DNA of 64,000 bases, taken from contig JAFDWS010000006.1 of assembly GCA_018268375.1 (NCBI GenBank), forward strand, positions 62,001 through 126,000, read 5' to 3'. Position 1 is the first letter of the stretch, and the number at the start of each line of letters is the position of its first letter. The stretch comes from Armatimonadota bacterium (GTDB lineage: Bacteria > Armatimonadota > Fimbriimonadia > Fimbriimonadales > Fimbriimonadaceae). The position numbers and the translations under genes are program-made. The notes under the pieces are model-generated. The model worked only from the letters and a program-made list of their open reading frames with translations. It searched no databases and was not told where the DNA came from. Positions 37,513 to 46,485 of the stretch are shown piece after piece.

Positions 37513-37518
37513 GGCCCC

Positions 37519-38463
37519 ATGAACACCCAAGAGATCGGCGGTAGCGGCCTCGTCACGACCCGGCTTTCGTATGGCTGCATGCGGATTGCCGGTACCTGGA
37601 CGCCAGCCGATATTACGCCGGAAATGCGTGAAAGGGGGAGGCGTGCCGTCATCGCCGCATACGAGGCTGGATACACCCTTTTCGACCACGCCGACATCTA
37701 CTGCCGGGGGGAGTGCGAAGCGATTCATGGCGAGGTGATGAGGGACATTCCGTCCATGAGGTCCCAAATCCTCATCGCTACCAAGTGCGGCATCCGGTTC
37801 CCGGGCGAACCGTCACCCGAGTCTCCTCACCGGTTCGATTTTAGTGCTGGTCACATCCTGGCGTCCTGCGAGGGGTCGCTCAAGCGCCTCGGTATCGAGA
37901 CGATCGACATCTACCAACTTCACCGGCCAGACTTCCTCATGAATCCGGAAGAGGTCGCCGGAGCCTTCGAGAAGCTTCATTCCGCCGGCAAAGTGCGGTT
38001 CTTCGGCGTCTCTAATTTCTATCCAAGCCAATTGAGGGCCCTGCAGGCCCATCTCGATTCACCATTGATCGTCAATCAAGTTGAAATCCACCTCGGACGC
38101 CTCGACTGCTTCCACGACGGGACCCTGGACCAATGCCTCGAATTGGGAATTACACCGCTTTCCTGGAGCCCGTTAGGCGGCGGCGTCTTTGGTTCGGGGA
38201 GCGACCTCCGGGCCGACCATCCGCGCCACAAAGTCCTTGCTGACGTTCGGCAGGCACTCGATGAAATCGCCCAGAAACTAGGGGTTTCTCGAACCGTCGT
38301 GGCGCTGGCCTGGCTCCTGAAACATCCGTCGAGGATTGTGCCTATTGTCGGCTCGGTGAAGCCGGAGAGCATTGCCGACGCGGCCAAAGCTGATTCCCTA
38401 GACTTGGACAGAGAAGACTGGTACCGCTTACTCGTCGCGGCACGTGGAGAACCCCTGCCCTAA
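37519..38463 (+). CDS. Aldo/keto reductase (YdhF-like)
   Basis: The 314-residue TIM-barrel oxidoreductase uses NADPH to reduce carbonyls. TLFDHADIYCRGECE holds the catalytic aspartate and tyrosine, IATKCGIR the lysine and YQLHRPD the histidine. VPIVGSVKPE is the C-terminal cofactor-binding segment. It resembles E. coli YdhF; the substrate is unknown. Confidence 0.92.
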   Translation: MNTQEIGGSGLVTTRLSYGCMRIAGTWTPADITPEMRERGRRAVIAAYEAGYTLFDHADIYCRGECEAIHGEVMRDIPSMRSQILIATKCGIRFPGEPSPESPHRFDFSAGHILASCEGSLKRLGIETIDIYQLHRPDFLMNPEEVAGAFEKLHSAGKVRFFGVSNFYPSQLRALQAHLDSPLIVNQVEIHLGRLDCFHDGTLDQCLELGITPLSWSPLGGGVFGSGSDLRADHPRHKVLADVRQALDEIAQKLGVSRTVVALAWLLKHPSRIVPIVGSVKPESIADAAKADSLDLDREDWYRLLVAARGEPLP

Positions 38464-38525
38464 GCCCCAAGGACGTTAGGTATCAGGCGCAGGGCGGCGT
38501 CCAGCTTAAACAGGAGGTCTGAAAA

Positions 38526-38813
38526 ATGAAAACCCCGAACTGGCGAGTGACGACCCTAGCCGCTGCGGCGTTAGTCTCGGCGGCGGCGACAGCTCAGGCG
38601 CCAGGCCACTATTCGTGGAGTCCCAATCATCCGCCTATCAACCGGATGCCAATCGTCTACCGGCACAATCCATGGGCTCAATATCCCGTCGTTTATCGGA
38701 TCAACAGAAGCGCGTGCTATCCGGTCGTGTTCGGATCTAACCGGAGAGCCTACTATCCGGTCACTTACCGTCGACAAGGGTTCCGGCACTATGGAGTCCG
38801 CTACGGCCCCTGA
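38526..38813 (+). CDS. Small secreted tyrosine-rich repeat protein
   Basis: The 95-residue protein has a signal peptide (TTLAAAALVSAAATAQA). The mature part is a chain of ~12-residue units, e.g. NPWAQYPVVYRI, NRSACYPVVFGS and NRRAYYPVTYRR, each with a YPVxxx core and basic residues. The DNA copies (36 bp) have diverged, so selection rather than recent duplication maintains the unit. A strong Shine-Dalgarno site, AGGAGGT, lies before the ATG. No family is recognised; a surface or matrix role is inferred. A terminator hairpin follows. Confidence 0.75.
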   Translation: MKTPNWRVTTLAAAALVSAAATAQAPGHYSWSPNHPPINRMPIVYRHNPWAQYPVVYRINRSACYPVVFGSNRRAYYPVTYRRQGFRHYGVRYGP

Positions 38814-38842
38814 TTTGTGGCTGAGTCGCGCAGTCACAAGAA

Positions 38843-38871
38843 AGCCCCGGTTGCCAATCGGCACCGGGGCT
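38843..38871. terminator. Bidirectional terminator hairpin
   Basis: AGCCCCGGTTGCC and GGCACCGGGGCT pair over 12 bp with one bulged T and a 4-base loop. It separates the repeat protein from the convergent YtxH-like gene. Confidence 0.75.
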
Positions 38872-38891
38872 CCTGATATCTTGGTTCGAGG

Positions 38892-39122
38892 TCAGACCCC
38901 GATCTCTTCTGGGGACTTGCCGGGCAGTCGCTTGGCGCGCTGCTCGTTGATCCAGTCTTCGGTCTTCCCTTTGAGGTCCTTAATCCGGCCGCCCAGGTCC
39001 TCGCGCGTCTCAGCACCGGACTTCGGTGCGAACAGCAGGCCTGCGATGGCACCGATGACGGCACCGAGGCCAAACCCGGCCAGAAGGTACACCAATGCGT
39101 TCTTGTCGTCGTTATTGTTCAT
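38892..39122 (-). CDS. YtxH domain protein
   Basis: The 76-residue protein has one glycine-rich membrane helix (ALVYLLAGFGLGAVIGAIAG) followed by LLFAPKSGAETRE, the YtxH signature, and an amphipathic charged helix. The family is linked to general stress in Firmicutes, with unknown mechanism. Its start overlaps the upstream gene by ATGA. Confidence 0.85.
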   Translation of the reverse strand: MNNNDDKNALVYLLAGFGLGAVIGAIAGLLFAPKSGAETREDLGGRIKDLKGKTEDWINEQRAKRLPGKSPEEIGV

Positions 39123-39481
39123 TTTTCACTCCGCTGCTTGTCCAATGACGGGAGCGCTTTCCTGCGCCCTCTGCCGTTCAAGTATGACCGAACGAGCCTC
39201 ATGCCGATGAAGGCCGTCGTGGCAAGCCACCCCCTTGACCTATATCGGTCGACCGCCTCGAGGACGGACCGGAACGGGTCGTCGGGTCTACTCTCTAGTA
39301 CGCTCCGCACGGCGTCGAGGTTTTGCTGCTGCTCAGCGACTTGGGCTTGAAGTCCGTCGACTTTCGCCTCAAGTCGCTTCAACTCGCCTCGCAGGCCCTT
39401 CACCAGGTTGATCGTGGCCATAAAGGCGACGACCGTGACGGCTAGAGCCAGGACGAGCAAAACGACGATCCCTGTGTCCAT
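39119..39481 (-). CDS. Hypothetical membrane protein with coiled coil
   Basis: The 120-residue protein has an N-terminal membrane helix (IVVLLVLALAVTVVAFMATI), a coiled coil (LRGELKRLEAKVDGLQAQV) and a basic C-terminus. It is translationally coupled to the YtxH gene by an ATGA overlap and both are small membrane proteins, so they may work together. No family was recognised. TACACT ends 12 bases before the ATG. Confidence 0.65.
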   Translation of the reverse strand: MDTGIVVLLVLALAVTVVAFMATINLVKGLRGELKRLEAKVDGLQAQVAEQQQNLDAVRSVLESRPDDPFRSVLEAVDRYRSRGWLATTAFIGMRLVRSYLNGRGRRKALPSLDKQRSEK

Positions 39482-39551
39482 CGGAGGTCCCCGAGTGTAC
39501 TCCTAGCAGGACGCCAGCGCCCGAAAGGGGGTTACGCAGCCCGGTCGAAGG

Positions 39552-39557
39552 TACATT
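39552..39557 (+). promoter_or_regulatory. -10-like TACATT, 8 bases before TTG start
   Basis: TACATT ends 8 bases before the TTG at 39566 and supports this unusual start codon for the GH2 gene. Confidence 0.45.
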
Positions 39558-39565
39558 CGAGTCCC

Positions 39566-41809
39566 TTGATCGCCCTCCTTTTCACTACTCTGATTTTCGC
39601 AACGAACCCGCAGACCGAGGTTCCCCGTTCGGAGCATCCGCGGCCCGACATGAGGAGATCCGAGTGGACGAGCCTCAACGGCACGTGGGAGTTTGCCGAG
39701 ACGGACGACGACAAGGACGTGTCCTGGAAGGGTGAAAGGCCTTTCCCGGACAAGATCATTGTTCCGTTCTGCCGGGAGAGCGAGCTGAGCGGGCTAGGGC
39801 GCAAGGGGTTCGTTCGCAACGTCTGGTACCGCAGGACGTTTCGCCGGCCGACCTCTTGGAAGGCTCCTCGGACACTGCTCCACATCGGGGCCTGCGATTG
39901 GAAGAGCGAGGTCTGGGTCAACGGCAAACTCGTCGCGGAGCACACAGGTGGACAGAGCCCAATCGACAGCGACGTTACTGACGCGCTGCACGAGGGCGAC
40001 AACACCCTAGTCATCCATGCCTTTGATGACACGAGAAGCGGTCTGCAGGCCCTCGGGAAACAATGTCCCGAGCCGAACAGCTATGGGTGTCTTTACACGA
40101 GGACGACAGGGATTTGGCAAAGCGTTTGGATGGAGGGAGTTGGATCGACCTACATCAAGGGGCTGCGTGTAACTCAGTCGAACCCTGATGCCAAGTTCAT
40201 TGGGCTTGAGGTCGCGACCTCCGAGCCGGTCGGGAGCCTGCGCATCGTGGCCGGGGTGACGCAGGACGGCAAGGTGGCCGGAAGCTATTCGCACTTTCCG
40301 GACGGCGGGCCGAACCTCATCGCGATCACGGTCCGCAAGCCGAAGCCTTGGGCGCCTGGGCATCCGAACCTCTACGATGTGGACCTAAGCTTGAAGGACA
40401 GTGCTGGCAAAGTCATTGATTCGCTGAGCACCTACGTTGCGTTCCGTGATGTCCGCATCAAGGGAAGGGCGATTCTGCTCAACGGCAAACCAGTCTTTCA
40501 GCGATTGATCTTGGACCAGGGCTTCTATCCGAAGGGAGTTTGGACCGCACCGAGCGACGCAGCACTCAAGCACGACATCGAGATGTCAATGGCCGCCGGC
40601 TTCAATGGCGCAAGGCTCCATCAAAAGGTGTTCGAGCCGAGGTTTCTTTACTGGGCTGACAAGCTCGGTTACATGGTCTGGGGAGAGTTTCCAAATTGGG
40701 GCTTGAACTACAAGGACACTCGGATCGAAGGTCCGGTCAGGAACGAATGGGAAGCGATCGTCCGCCGCGACATGAACCATCCTGCAATCGTCGGATGGTG
40801 TCCTTTCAACGAAACGCCGGGCGAGGCTGGTTCGATTCAGAACCAGGTGGTGGATCTGACGAGAAAGCTCGATCCGTCGCGTCCGATAATCGACACGAGC
40901 GGCTACGTGCACAGCGCCAAGACTCCGATGGTGTTGGACGCCCACGACTACGATCAAAACCCGGTCACGTTCAAGAAGCGTTGGACGAGTTTCTTCGGAA
41001 GCAACGCTCTTCCAGCGCGCTACAGCAATGGACCTGCTCCAACTGTGCCTTTCATGGTCAGCGAGTACGGCGGCATCGGATGGGACACGACCGGCGGCTG
41101 GGGCTATGGTGACGGCCCCAAAACCCTGGCGCAGTACTACGCGAGATTCAAGGGCCTGACCGACGCACTGGTCGACAATCCGGACATGTTCGGGTTCTGC
41201 TACACGCAGCTCACCGACGTCGAACAGGAGCGGAACGGAATCTACAAGTACGACCGGACGCCAAAGTTCGACCTTGCCCGGCTTCATGCAATTGTCAGCA
41301 GGACAGCGGCAATTGAGAAGGGTGTCAAGTCGCCTCCACAGCCCGCCACGGCGCCTTGGCGTGTCCTCGTCGGTTCCACCCGTGACATGCCACAGACAGC
41401 CTGGAAATCCACGACGTCCCGACCGTCGGCACTATGGATGAAACCAGACTTTGCCGACGCTTCCTGGTACGTTTCTCCTGGCGGCTTCGGCCAGAAAGGA
41501 GGGTGGGAGAAGGAGTCGGTGACAACCTGGAACACACCGGACATTTGGCTCCGCCAAGACTTCAAATGGGACAATCGCCCCTTCAAGGAGGCCGCCATGG
41601 CCATTCATTACGACAACGCCACCGAAGTGTATGTGAACGGGCAGGTCGTATGGCAGTCAGCACGAGGGGCTTGGAACGACGCCTATGAGAAGATCGTTGT
41701 CACAGCAGCTTTGAAGAAGGCCCTTCGAAGAGGGCACAACGTGATCGCGGTGCATTGCCACCAGGACACGGGTGGGCAGTTCATCGACCTGGCGCTGCTG
41801 GTCCGATAG
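39566..41809 (+). CDS. Secreted glycoside hydrolase family 2 protein
   Basis: The 747-residue protein has a short signal peptide (LLFTTLIFA) and the GH2 order of sugar-binding domain (SLNGTWEF; RNVWYRRTF), immunoglobulin-like domain and TIM barrel. The acid/base is Glu416 in FNETPGE and the nucleophile Glu500 in VSEYGG. A C-terminal jelly-roll-like domain (~590-747; ATEVYVNGQVVWQ) follows. It is probably a beta-galactosidase, glucuronidase or mannosidase. Initiation is at TTG. Confidence 0.92.
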   Translation: MIALLFTTLIFATNPQTEVPRSEHPRPDMRRSEWTSLNGTWEFAETDDDKDVSWKGERPFPDKIIVPFCRESELSGLGRKGFVRNVWYRRTFRRPTSWKAPRTLLHIGACDWKSEVWVNGKLVAEHTGGQSPIDSDVTDALHEGDNTLVIHAFDDTRSGLQALGKQCPEPNSYGCLYTRTTGIWQSVWMEGVGSTYIKGLRVTQSNPDAKFIGLEVATSEPVGSLRIVAGVTQDGKVAGSYSHFPDGGPNLIAITVRKPKPWAPGHPNLYDVDLSLKDSAGKVIDSLSTYVAFRDVRIKGRAILLNGKPVFQRLILDQGFYPKGVWTAPSDAALKHDIEMSMAAGFNGARLHQKVFEPRFLYWADKLGYMVWGEFPNWGLNYKDTRIEGPVRNEWEAIVRRDMNHPAIVGWCPFNETPGEAGSIQNQVVDLTRKLDPSRPIIDTSGYVHSAKTPMVLDAHDYDQNPVTFKKRWTSFFGSNALPARYSNGPAPTVPFMVSEYGGIGWDTTGGWGYGDGPKTLAQYYARFKGLTDALVDNPDMFGFCYTQLTDVEQERNGIYKYDRTPKFDLARLHAIVSRTAAIEKGVKSPPQPATAPWRVLVGSTRDMPQTAWKSTTSRPSALWMKPDFADASWYVSPGGFGQKGGWEKESVTTWNTPDIWLRQDFKWDNRPFKEAAMAIHYDNATEVYVNGQVVWQSARGAWNDAYEKIVVTAALKKALRRGHNVIAVHCHQDTGGQFIDLALLVR

Positions 41810-41838
41810 GGAGCGCGGCCAGAGGGCCGGGGTAGAGA

Positions 41839-42894
41839 TTATCTTGAGATCTTGCCGCCCGCGACGACAGTTTGACCCGAATACGCAACGGCCGTCTGAC
41901 CAGGGGTCACGGCGCGTACGGGTTCGTCGAAAACGAGGGTCGGTTCGGGAAGCGCGTAAAGAGTCGCGGAACGGGCTTCCATGTTGTAGCGGATCTTGGC
42001 TGTCACCTTCACAGGCGCGCACGACGACGGCTTGCCGCTCCACACAATTTCGGTGAGGGGAACCTCGCGACGGAGCAGGTCTTCGTCCTCGCCGACCGTC
42101 ACCTGCCGGGACACTGGATCGACGTTGACCACATAGAGCGGGCGCCCAAGTGCCACGCCGAGCCCCTTGCGTTGCCCGACTGTGAAGTCGGCCACGCCAG
42201 CATGTGTGGCGAGCCGCTTGCCAGACGTGTCGACGACCTCGCCGGGCTCGAAAGAATCTGGCCTCGCCTTCCGCAGGAACTCGCGGTAGCCGCCAGCCTC
42301 GCTCACAAAGCAAACTTCCTGGCTATCGGGCTTGTCCGCAACGGGCAGCAAGAACTCAGTGGCAAGCCGGCGGGTGACTGCCTTATCCCCGAGTTCCCCG
42401 AGCGGGAACCAAACCTTACTCAGCTGAGGCTGGGACAGCATGTAGAGGACGTAGCTTTGATCCTTGAATCCTCCGTACGAGCGCATAAGCGCGAACCGCT
42501 CGCCTCGGCGGCGCACCCGCGCGTAATGCCCGGTCGCTAGTTTTTCGCAGCCTAGCTCTTCCGCCATCTTCAGCAGAGCGTCGAACTTGACTTCCTTGTT
42601 GCAAGTCACGCAGGGGTTTGGCGTCCGGCCCCGCGCATATTCTTCGACGAACTCATCGATGACCGTCTTCTTGAAGGCGTCCTTGAAGTTGACGACGTAG
42701 TGGGGGATCCCCAGAACTTGGGCACAACGGCGCGCGTCCTCGACCGCGCCGAGCGAACAACACCCCGCGTGCCGCGGGTCGCGCTGGCTTTCCTGCCAAA
42801 TCTGCATCGTCACGCCGACCACGTCATAGCCCCGGCGCTTGAGAAGGGCCGCCACGACGGCGCTGTCGACGCCGCCGGACATGGCCACGCACAC
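41839..42894 (-). CDS. mnmA: tRNA 2-thiouridylase MnmA
   Basis: MnmA thiolates U34 of tRNA-Lys, -Glu and -Gln. The 351-residue protein starts with the PP-loop SGGVDSAVVA. NPCVTCNKEVKF holds the first catalytic cysteine and DSQEVCFV the second. The start is a GTG (MCVAMSGG) 4 bases after the stop of the VKOR-DsbA gene, so the two are cotranscribed. Confidence 0.97.
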   Translation of the reverse strand: MCVAMSGGVDSAVVAALLKRRGYDVVGVTMQIWQESQRDPRHAGCCSLGAVEDARRCAQVLGIPHYVVNFKDAFKKTVIDEFVEEYARGRTPNPCVTCNKEVKFDALLKMAEELGCEKLATGHYARVRRRGERFALMRSYGGFKDQSYVLYMLSQPQLSKVWFPLGELGDKAVTRRLATEFLLPVADKPDSQEVCFVSEAGGYREFLRKARPDSFEPGEVVDTSGKRLATHAGVADFTVGQRKGLGVALGRPLYVVNVDPVSRQVTVGEDEDLLRREVPLTEIVWSGKPSSCAPVKVTAKIRYNMEARSATLYALPEPTLVFDEPVRAVTPGQTAVAYSGQTVVAGGKISR

Positions 42895-42898
42895 CGTC

Positions 42899-44074
42899 TT
42901 ACTGGGCAGAAATGACTCCCCCGAGCAGCTTGTTGAATGCTGGCTCGGCTAGGACGGACTTGATCCTGCGGGCGGTCACTGCGCGAGGCGGCACTCCTTC
43001 GGCAAGGATCAGGAACGTCGGCGTGTCCTTGATGTCCAGCTCCTGAGAAAGGGTCACATCGTCGACGACCGCCAAGGCCGCGCTCGACTTGGGATCGAGG
43101 GAGGCTTCGATTTCGTCCGCCCGAAGCCCGACGTCCATGGCGACTTGCTTGACGCCATCGATCGACTTGAGTCGCTCCGTGTTGGTCTCCTTGAAGGCCT
43201 CGTCGAAGAACTCCCAGAACCGGCCCTTCTCTGCCGCGAGCTGCGAGAGCGTGGCGACATGCATGCTGGTTTCGTGGCCCTTCAACTTGATGAGCGGAAC
43301 GTTGCGGAACGCCCACCGGATCTTGCCGGCGGCGGACTGATAGACCTCCATCATCGTAGGCTCGGCGGCTCGGCACGCCGGGCAATTGAAGTCGGCAAAC
43401 TCAATGATCGTGACGGGCGCGTCCTTTGCCCCCCGGACACGCGCCGGCTCGGGCAACAGATCCTTCAACGAATGGTTGCCGATCTTCACGCCCGTCGTAT
43501 CCATGTCCTTGTCCATCTTCGTTGTGACAAGTCCGATCGCGACACCGGCAGCGACGAGCCCGAAAGCCGGGACGATCCGGTCGAGCGGCTTGGCTTCTAC
43601 GTCCGGAACGGGCGAGGTGTACAGCCAAAACGTGAGGATGAAGCTGATCGTCATGGTGATCGCTGACGCGATGCACCACTCGCACTTCGCGCCGATCTCT
43701 GCGAACGACGTGTACATGAAGTAGATGCTGACGACGAACCCGAAGATCGTCCCAAAGAAGCTCATGTTGGTCAGGAGCCGCCACTTCTCCTTTCCAAAGG
43801 CGGGACGGATCGCCGACAGGACGGCGAGGGCGAGATACCCAGCGAGCCCAATGTAGGCGACGGGGACGCCGAACCACTTCGACGCTGGGTGCTGGGCGAC
43901 GGTCAGACAGCCGGCAGACGCACCACAAGGCACTTGCTTACCGACCATGTGGGAATACGTCAAGACCCCAGCGATGAAGACGCCGATCCAGGCGAGGAAC
44001 CCAACGATGCGGTTGACGAGGATGGCCACATTGTCCGTCGAGCGGCTGGACAGGGTCTCGCTAGCAGTGCTCAC
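42899..44074 (-). CDS. VKOR-DsbA fusion (disulfide bond formation)
   Basis: The 391-residue protein fuses a vitamin K epoxide reductase domain (four or five helices; loop cysteines PCGASAGC; active site CEWC) to a periplasmic DsbA-like thioredoxin domain with CPAC in FADFNCPACRAAEP. VKOR passes electrons from DsbA to quinone, so one chain replaces DsbA/DsbB. The GTG at 44074 is preferred over the GTG at 44101 because TATAAT ends 6 bases before it. Confidence 0.93.
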   Translation of the reverse strand: MSTASETLSSRSTDNVAILVNRIVGFLAWIGVFIAGVLTYSHMVGKQVPCGASAGCLTVAQHPASKWFGVPVAYIGLAGYLALAVLSAIRPAFGKEKWRLLTNMSFFGTIFGFVVSIYFMYTSFAEIGAKCEWCIASAITMTISFILTFWLYTSPVPDVEAKPLDRIVPAFGLVAAGVAIGLVTTKMDKDMDTTGVKIGNHSLKDLLPEPARVRGAKDAPVTIIEFADFNCPACRAAEPTMMEVYQSAAGKIRWAFRNVPLIKLKGHETSMHVATLSQLAAEKGRFWEFFDEAFKETNTERLKSIDGVKQVAMDVGLRADEIEASLDPKSSAALAVVDDVTLSQELDIKDTPTFLILAEGVPPRAVTARRIKSVLAEPAFNKLLGGVISAQ

Positions 44075-44080
44075 CTCGGA

Positions 44081-44086
44081 ATTATA
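44081..44086 (-). promoter_or_regulatory. -10 TATAAT, 6 bases before VKOR-DsbA GTG
   Basis: A perfect consensus TATAAT on the minus strand ends 6 bases before GTG 44074. It would lie inside the coding region if the upstream GTG at 44101 were used. Confidence 0.6.
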
Positions 44087-44143
44087 GATTGGTCGGCTCA
44101 CGGAGTAGGTTCAACGGGCTGGTATCCTAGGACGTTCCAGCCC

Positions 44144-45529
44144 ATGGCCCAGAGCCTCCTGCGCCCCGGCACCCTTTCCTCCCCTGTTCGTCGCGGCACC
44201 GTGCGGGGGACTTACTTTGTCCAGACATGGGGGTGCCAGATGAACGAGGAGGACAGCGAGCAAATCGGTCTGTACCTTGAGGAACTGGGATTCGTTCCCG
44301 CGGCGAACCCGCAAGAGGCGCACGTCGTCCTCTTGAACACCTGTTCCGTCCGTAAGAAACCGGAGGACAAGGCCTTTTCTTTTCTCGGAGAGCTGCGTGC
44401 GTTCAAGGCCGCCCGTCCGGAGATGGTCATCGGCGTAGCCGGTTGTATGGCCCAGCTGAGGGCGGACGAGATCAAGCACCGCAACCCCTTCGTCGATTTC
44501 GTCGTCGGCACCGCGCAAGTCTCCGCGATTCCCGGTCTCGTCGAAGAGGCGCTGCAGTCCAGGCGCTTTGCGAAACGGACCGACCTGCCCGAGCGCAAAG
44601 GCTCTGTCGTCACCGACATCCCGCAACGGAACGTGAGCCGAACGGCAAAGCTTAAGGCGTTCGTACCGATCCAATACGGCTGCGACAAATTCTGCACGTT
44701 CTGCATCGTCCCGACGACTCGTGGCAGGGAGCGGTCGCGACCGACCGAAGACATCGTTCAGGAGGTCCGGCGGCTGGCCGAGATCGGGACGCAAGAGGTC
44801 ACGCTGCTAGGCCAGACTGTGAACTCCTACGGGAAGAACCTGGCGGAAGGCAGGGTTCCGTTCTCGAAATTGCTGCGGCTCATAGCGGGTGTTCCAGGGA
44901 TTCGGCGAGTGCGGTACACGTCCCCCTACCCTCGGGACTTTAAGGCCGATGTGATCGAGGCGATCCGTGATGTGCCACAGGTGATGGAGCACTGCCACAT
45001 GCCGTTGCAAGCAGGTCACGACGGCCTTCTGGCGAGGATGAAGCGCCTCTACACGGTCGAGTCTTATGCGCAGATCGTCGCCGATCTCCGTGCTGAGGTT
45101 CCCAATGTTGGCCTCACTACTGACATCATCGTCGGCTTCCCGGGCGAAACCGATGAGGAGTTCCAACACACTCTCGACGTCATGGAGAGGTTTCGCTTCG
45201 ACGGCGCGTTCATGTTCAAGTACTCCCCCCGGCCCGGGACGCCGGCGGCAACGATGGAACAGATCGACAAGCAAGTCGCCTCCGATCGACTGGACAAGCT
45301 GATCAAGACGCAACAGCGAATTCAGTGCGAGATCAACGAGGGTTTGGTCGGAAGGGAGTTTGAAGTGCTTGTAGAGGGCCCGACTCCAAAGAATCCTAAC
45401 CTGATGCAAGGCTATAGCCGGTGCTTCCGTATGCTGCACTTTCCCGCCCCGGCCGATTTTCGCGGGGAGTTGGTGACTGTGAAGGTCACGGAGCCCCACC
45501 TCTGGGGCTTGGTCGGTACGGTCGTTTAG
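44144..45529 (+). CDS. miaB: tRNA-2-methylthio-N6-dimethylallyladenosine synthase
   Basis: MiaB, a radical SAM enzyme, adds a methylthio group to i6A37 of tRNA. The 461-residue protein has QTWGCQMNEEDS at the N-terminal cluster domain, the radical SAM motif CDKFCTFCIVPTTRG and a C-terminal TRAM domain. The ATG at 44144 gives the right N-terminus; the upstream open frame overlaps VKOR-DsbA. TATCCT lies 16 bases upstream. The stop region overlaps the convergent dehydrogenase by 4 bases. Confidence 0.96.
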   Translation: MAQSLLRPGTLSSPVRRGTVRGTYFVQTWGCQMNEEDSEQIGLYLEELGFVPAANPQEAHVVLLNTCSVRKKPEDKAFSFLGELRAFKAARPEMVIGVAGCMAQLRADEIKHRNPFVDFVVGTAQVSAIPGLVEEALQSRRFAKRTDLPERKGSVVTDIPQRNVSRTAKLKAFVPIQYGCDKFCTFCIVPTTRGRERSRPTEDIVQEVRRLAEIGTQEVTLLGQTVNSYGKNLAEGRVPFSKLLRLIAGVPGIRRVRYTSPYPRDFKADVIEAIRDVPQVMEHCHMPLQAGHDGLLARMKRLYTVESYAQIVADLRAEVPNVGLTTDIIVGFPGETDEEFQHTLDVMERFRFDGAFMFKYSPRPGTPAATMEQIDKQVASDRLDKLIKTQQRIQCEINEGLVGREFEVLVEGPTPKNPNLMQGYSRCFRMLHFPAPADFRGELVTVKVTEPHLWGLVGTVV

Positions 45530-46473
45530 TATCCAGCCACGACATCGACTTGAGCCGGGAGCCCCGTGCCTTGGTGTAACTTGGTCACCAATACGGAGAG
45601 AGCACCCAGCCGCTTGGGCTCCGTGTCGAGGACCGTGCCACCACAATGCGGGCTCATCACCACATTGGGAAGGCTGGCGAAGTCAAAGATGCTCGGATCA
45701 CAGGTTTCGCCTTGCTTCGGATAGTGCCACCAGACGTCGAGCCCAGCTCCGTGGATTCTACGCTCCTTCAGCGCCTCGTACAACGCGCCTTCGTCGATGA
45801 TCGCCCCACGCCCCACGTTGACCACAACCGCCGATGTCGGAAGACCGTTAATGACTTCCCGCGAAACCAGCCCCGCCGTCTCAGGGGTCAGTGGCGCGCA
45901 GACGAGCAAAACGTCTGCAGTCGGAGCCTTGGACAAGAGCTCGGACGCCGGGAACGTCGGATAGGGCGACATTTGGCCGTTCCGCCGGAAGACAGAGACT
46001 TGCATCCCCATTGCAGCGAGCACGGCCGCCACCCTCTTTCCGATTTCGCCAAAGCCAACGACGAGAGCCTTCCGCCCGTCCAACTCGAGTGCGTTGCATT
46101 GCTCGAACCGCGGCGCCCAACCCGACTCCCTCATCGCCTGGTCATGGTGCAACGTATCCTTCGTGGCAGCCAACAAAAGTTCGATCGCCTTCTCGGCAGT
46201 CGCGGCGGCGTTGTGGTGAAGGTTATAGACTGCGAGATCTGGCCGCCCGAGAAGGGCCTCTCGGGCGGTCGGCACGAGTCCGGCAAAGGGAATCACCACT
46301 GTCTTCAAATGTGACAGCGACCCAAGGACATCAGGTGACGGAAAGCCCATGACGAGGACCTCGGTTTCGGGAGGCGCATCGTCTCCGTGCGAGGTGGTTA
46401 CGCCCGCTGGAAGGCTCCGGGCGAAGTCAGAAAAGAGCGGATCATCGACCGCCCGTGCCAGGTGCACGTGCAT
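45526..46473 (-). CDS. D-2-hydroxyacid dehydrogenase family protein
   Basis: The 315-residue protein has the NAD-binding VVGFGEIGKRVA, followed by VNVGRGAIIDE and SPHCGG with the catalytic histidine. It is shorter at the N-terminus than classical members. It should reduce a 2-oxo acid (or the reverse) with NAD(P)H; the substrate is unknown. TAACCT, which overlaps the upstream gene's stop, ends 6 bases before the ATG. Confidence 0.9.
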   Translation of the reverse strand: MHVHLARAVDDPLFSDFARSLPAGVTTSHGDDAPPETEVLVMGFPSPDVLGSLSHLKTVVIPFAGLVPTAREALLGRPDLAVYNLHHNAAATAEKAIELLLAATKDTLHHDQAMRESGWAPRFEQCNALELDGRKALVVGFGEIGKRVAAVLAAMGMQVSVFRRNGQMSPYPTFPASELLSKAPTADVLLVCAPLTPETAGLVSREVINGLPTSAVVVNVGRGAIIDEGALYEALKERRIHGAGLDVWWHYPKQGETCDPSIFDFASLPNVVMSPHCGGTVLDTEPKRLGALSVLVTKLHQGTGLPAQVDVVAGY

Positions 46474-46479
46474 CTGGCG

Positions 46480-46485
46480 AGGTTA
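46480..46485 (-). promoter_or_regulatory. -10-like TAACCT, 6 bases before start
   Basis: On the minus strand TAACCT ends 6 bases before the dehydrogenase ATG. Its TAA is also the stop codon of the upstream gene. Confidence 0.4.
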
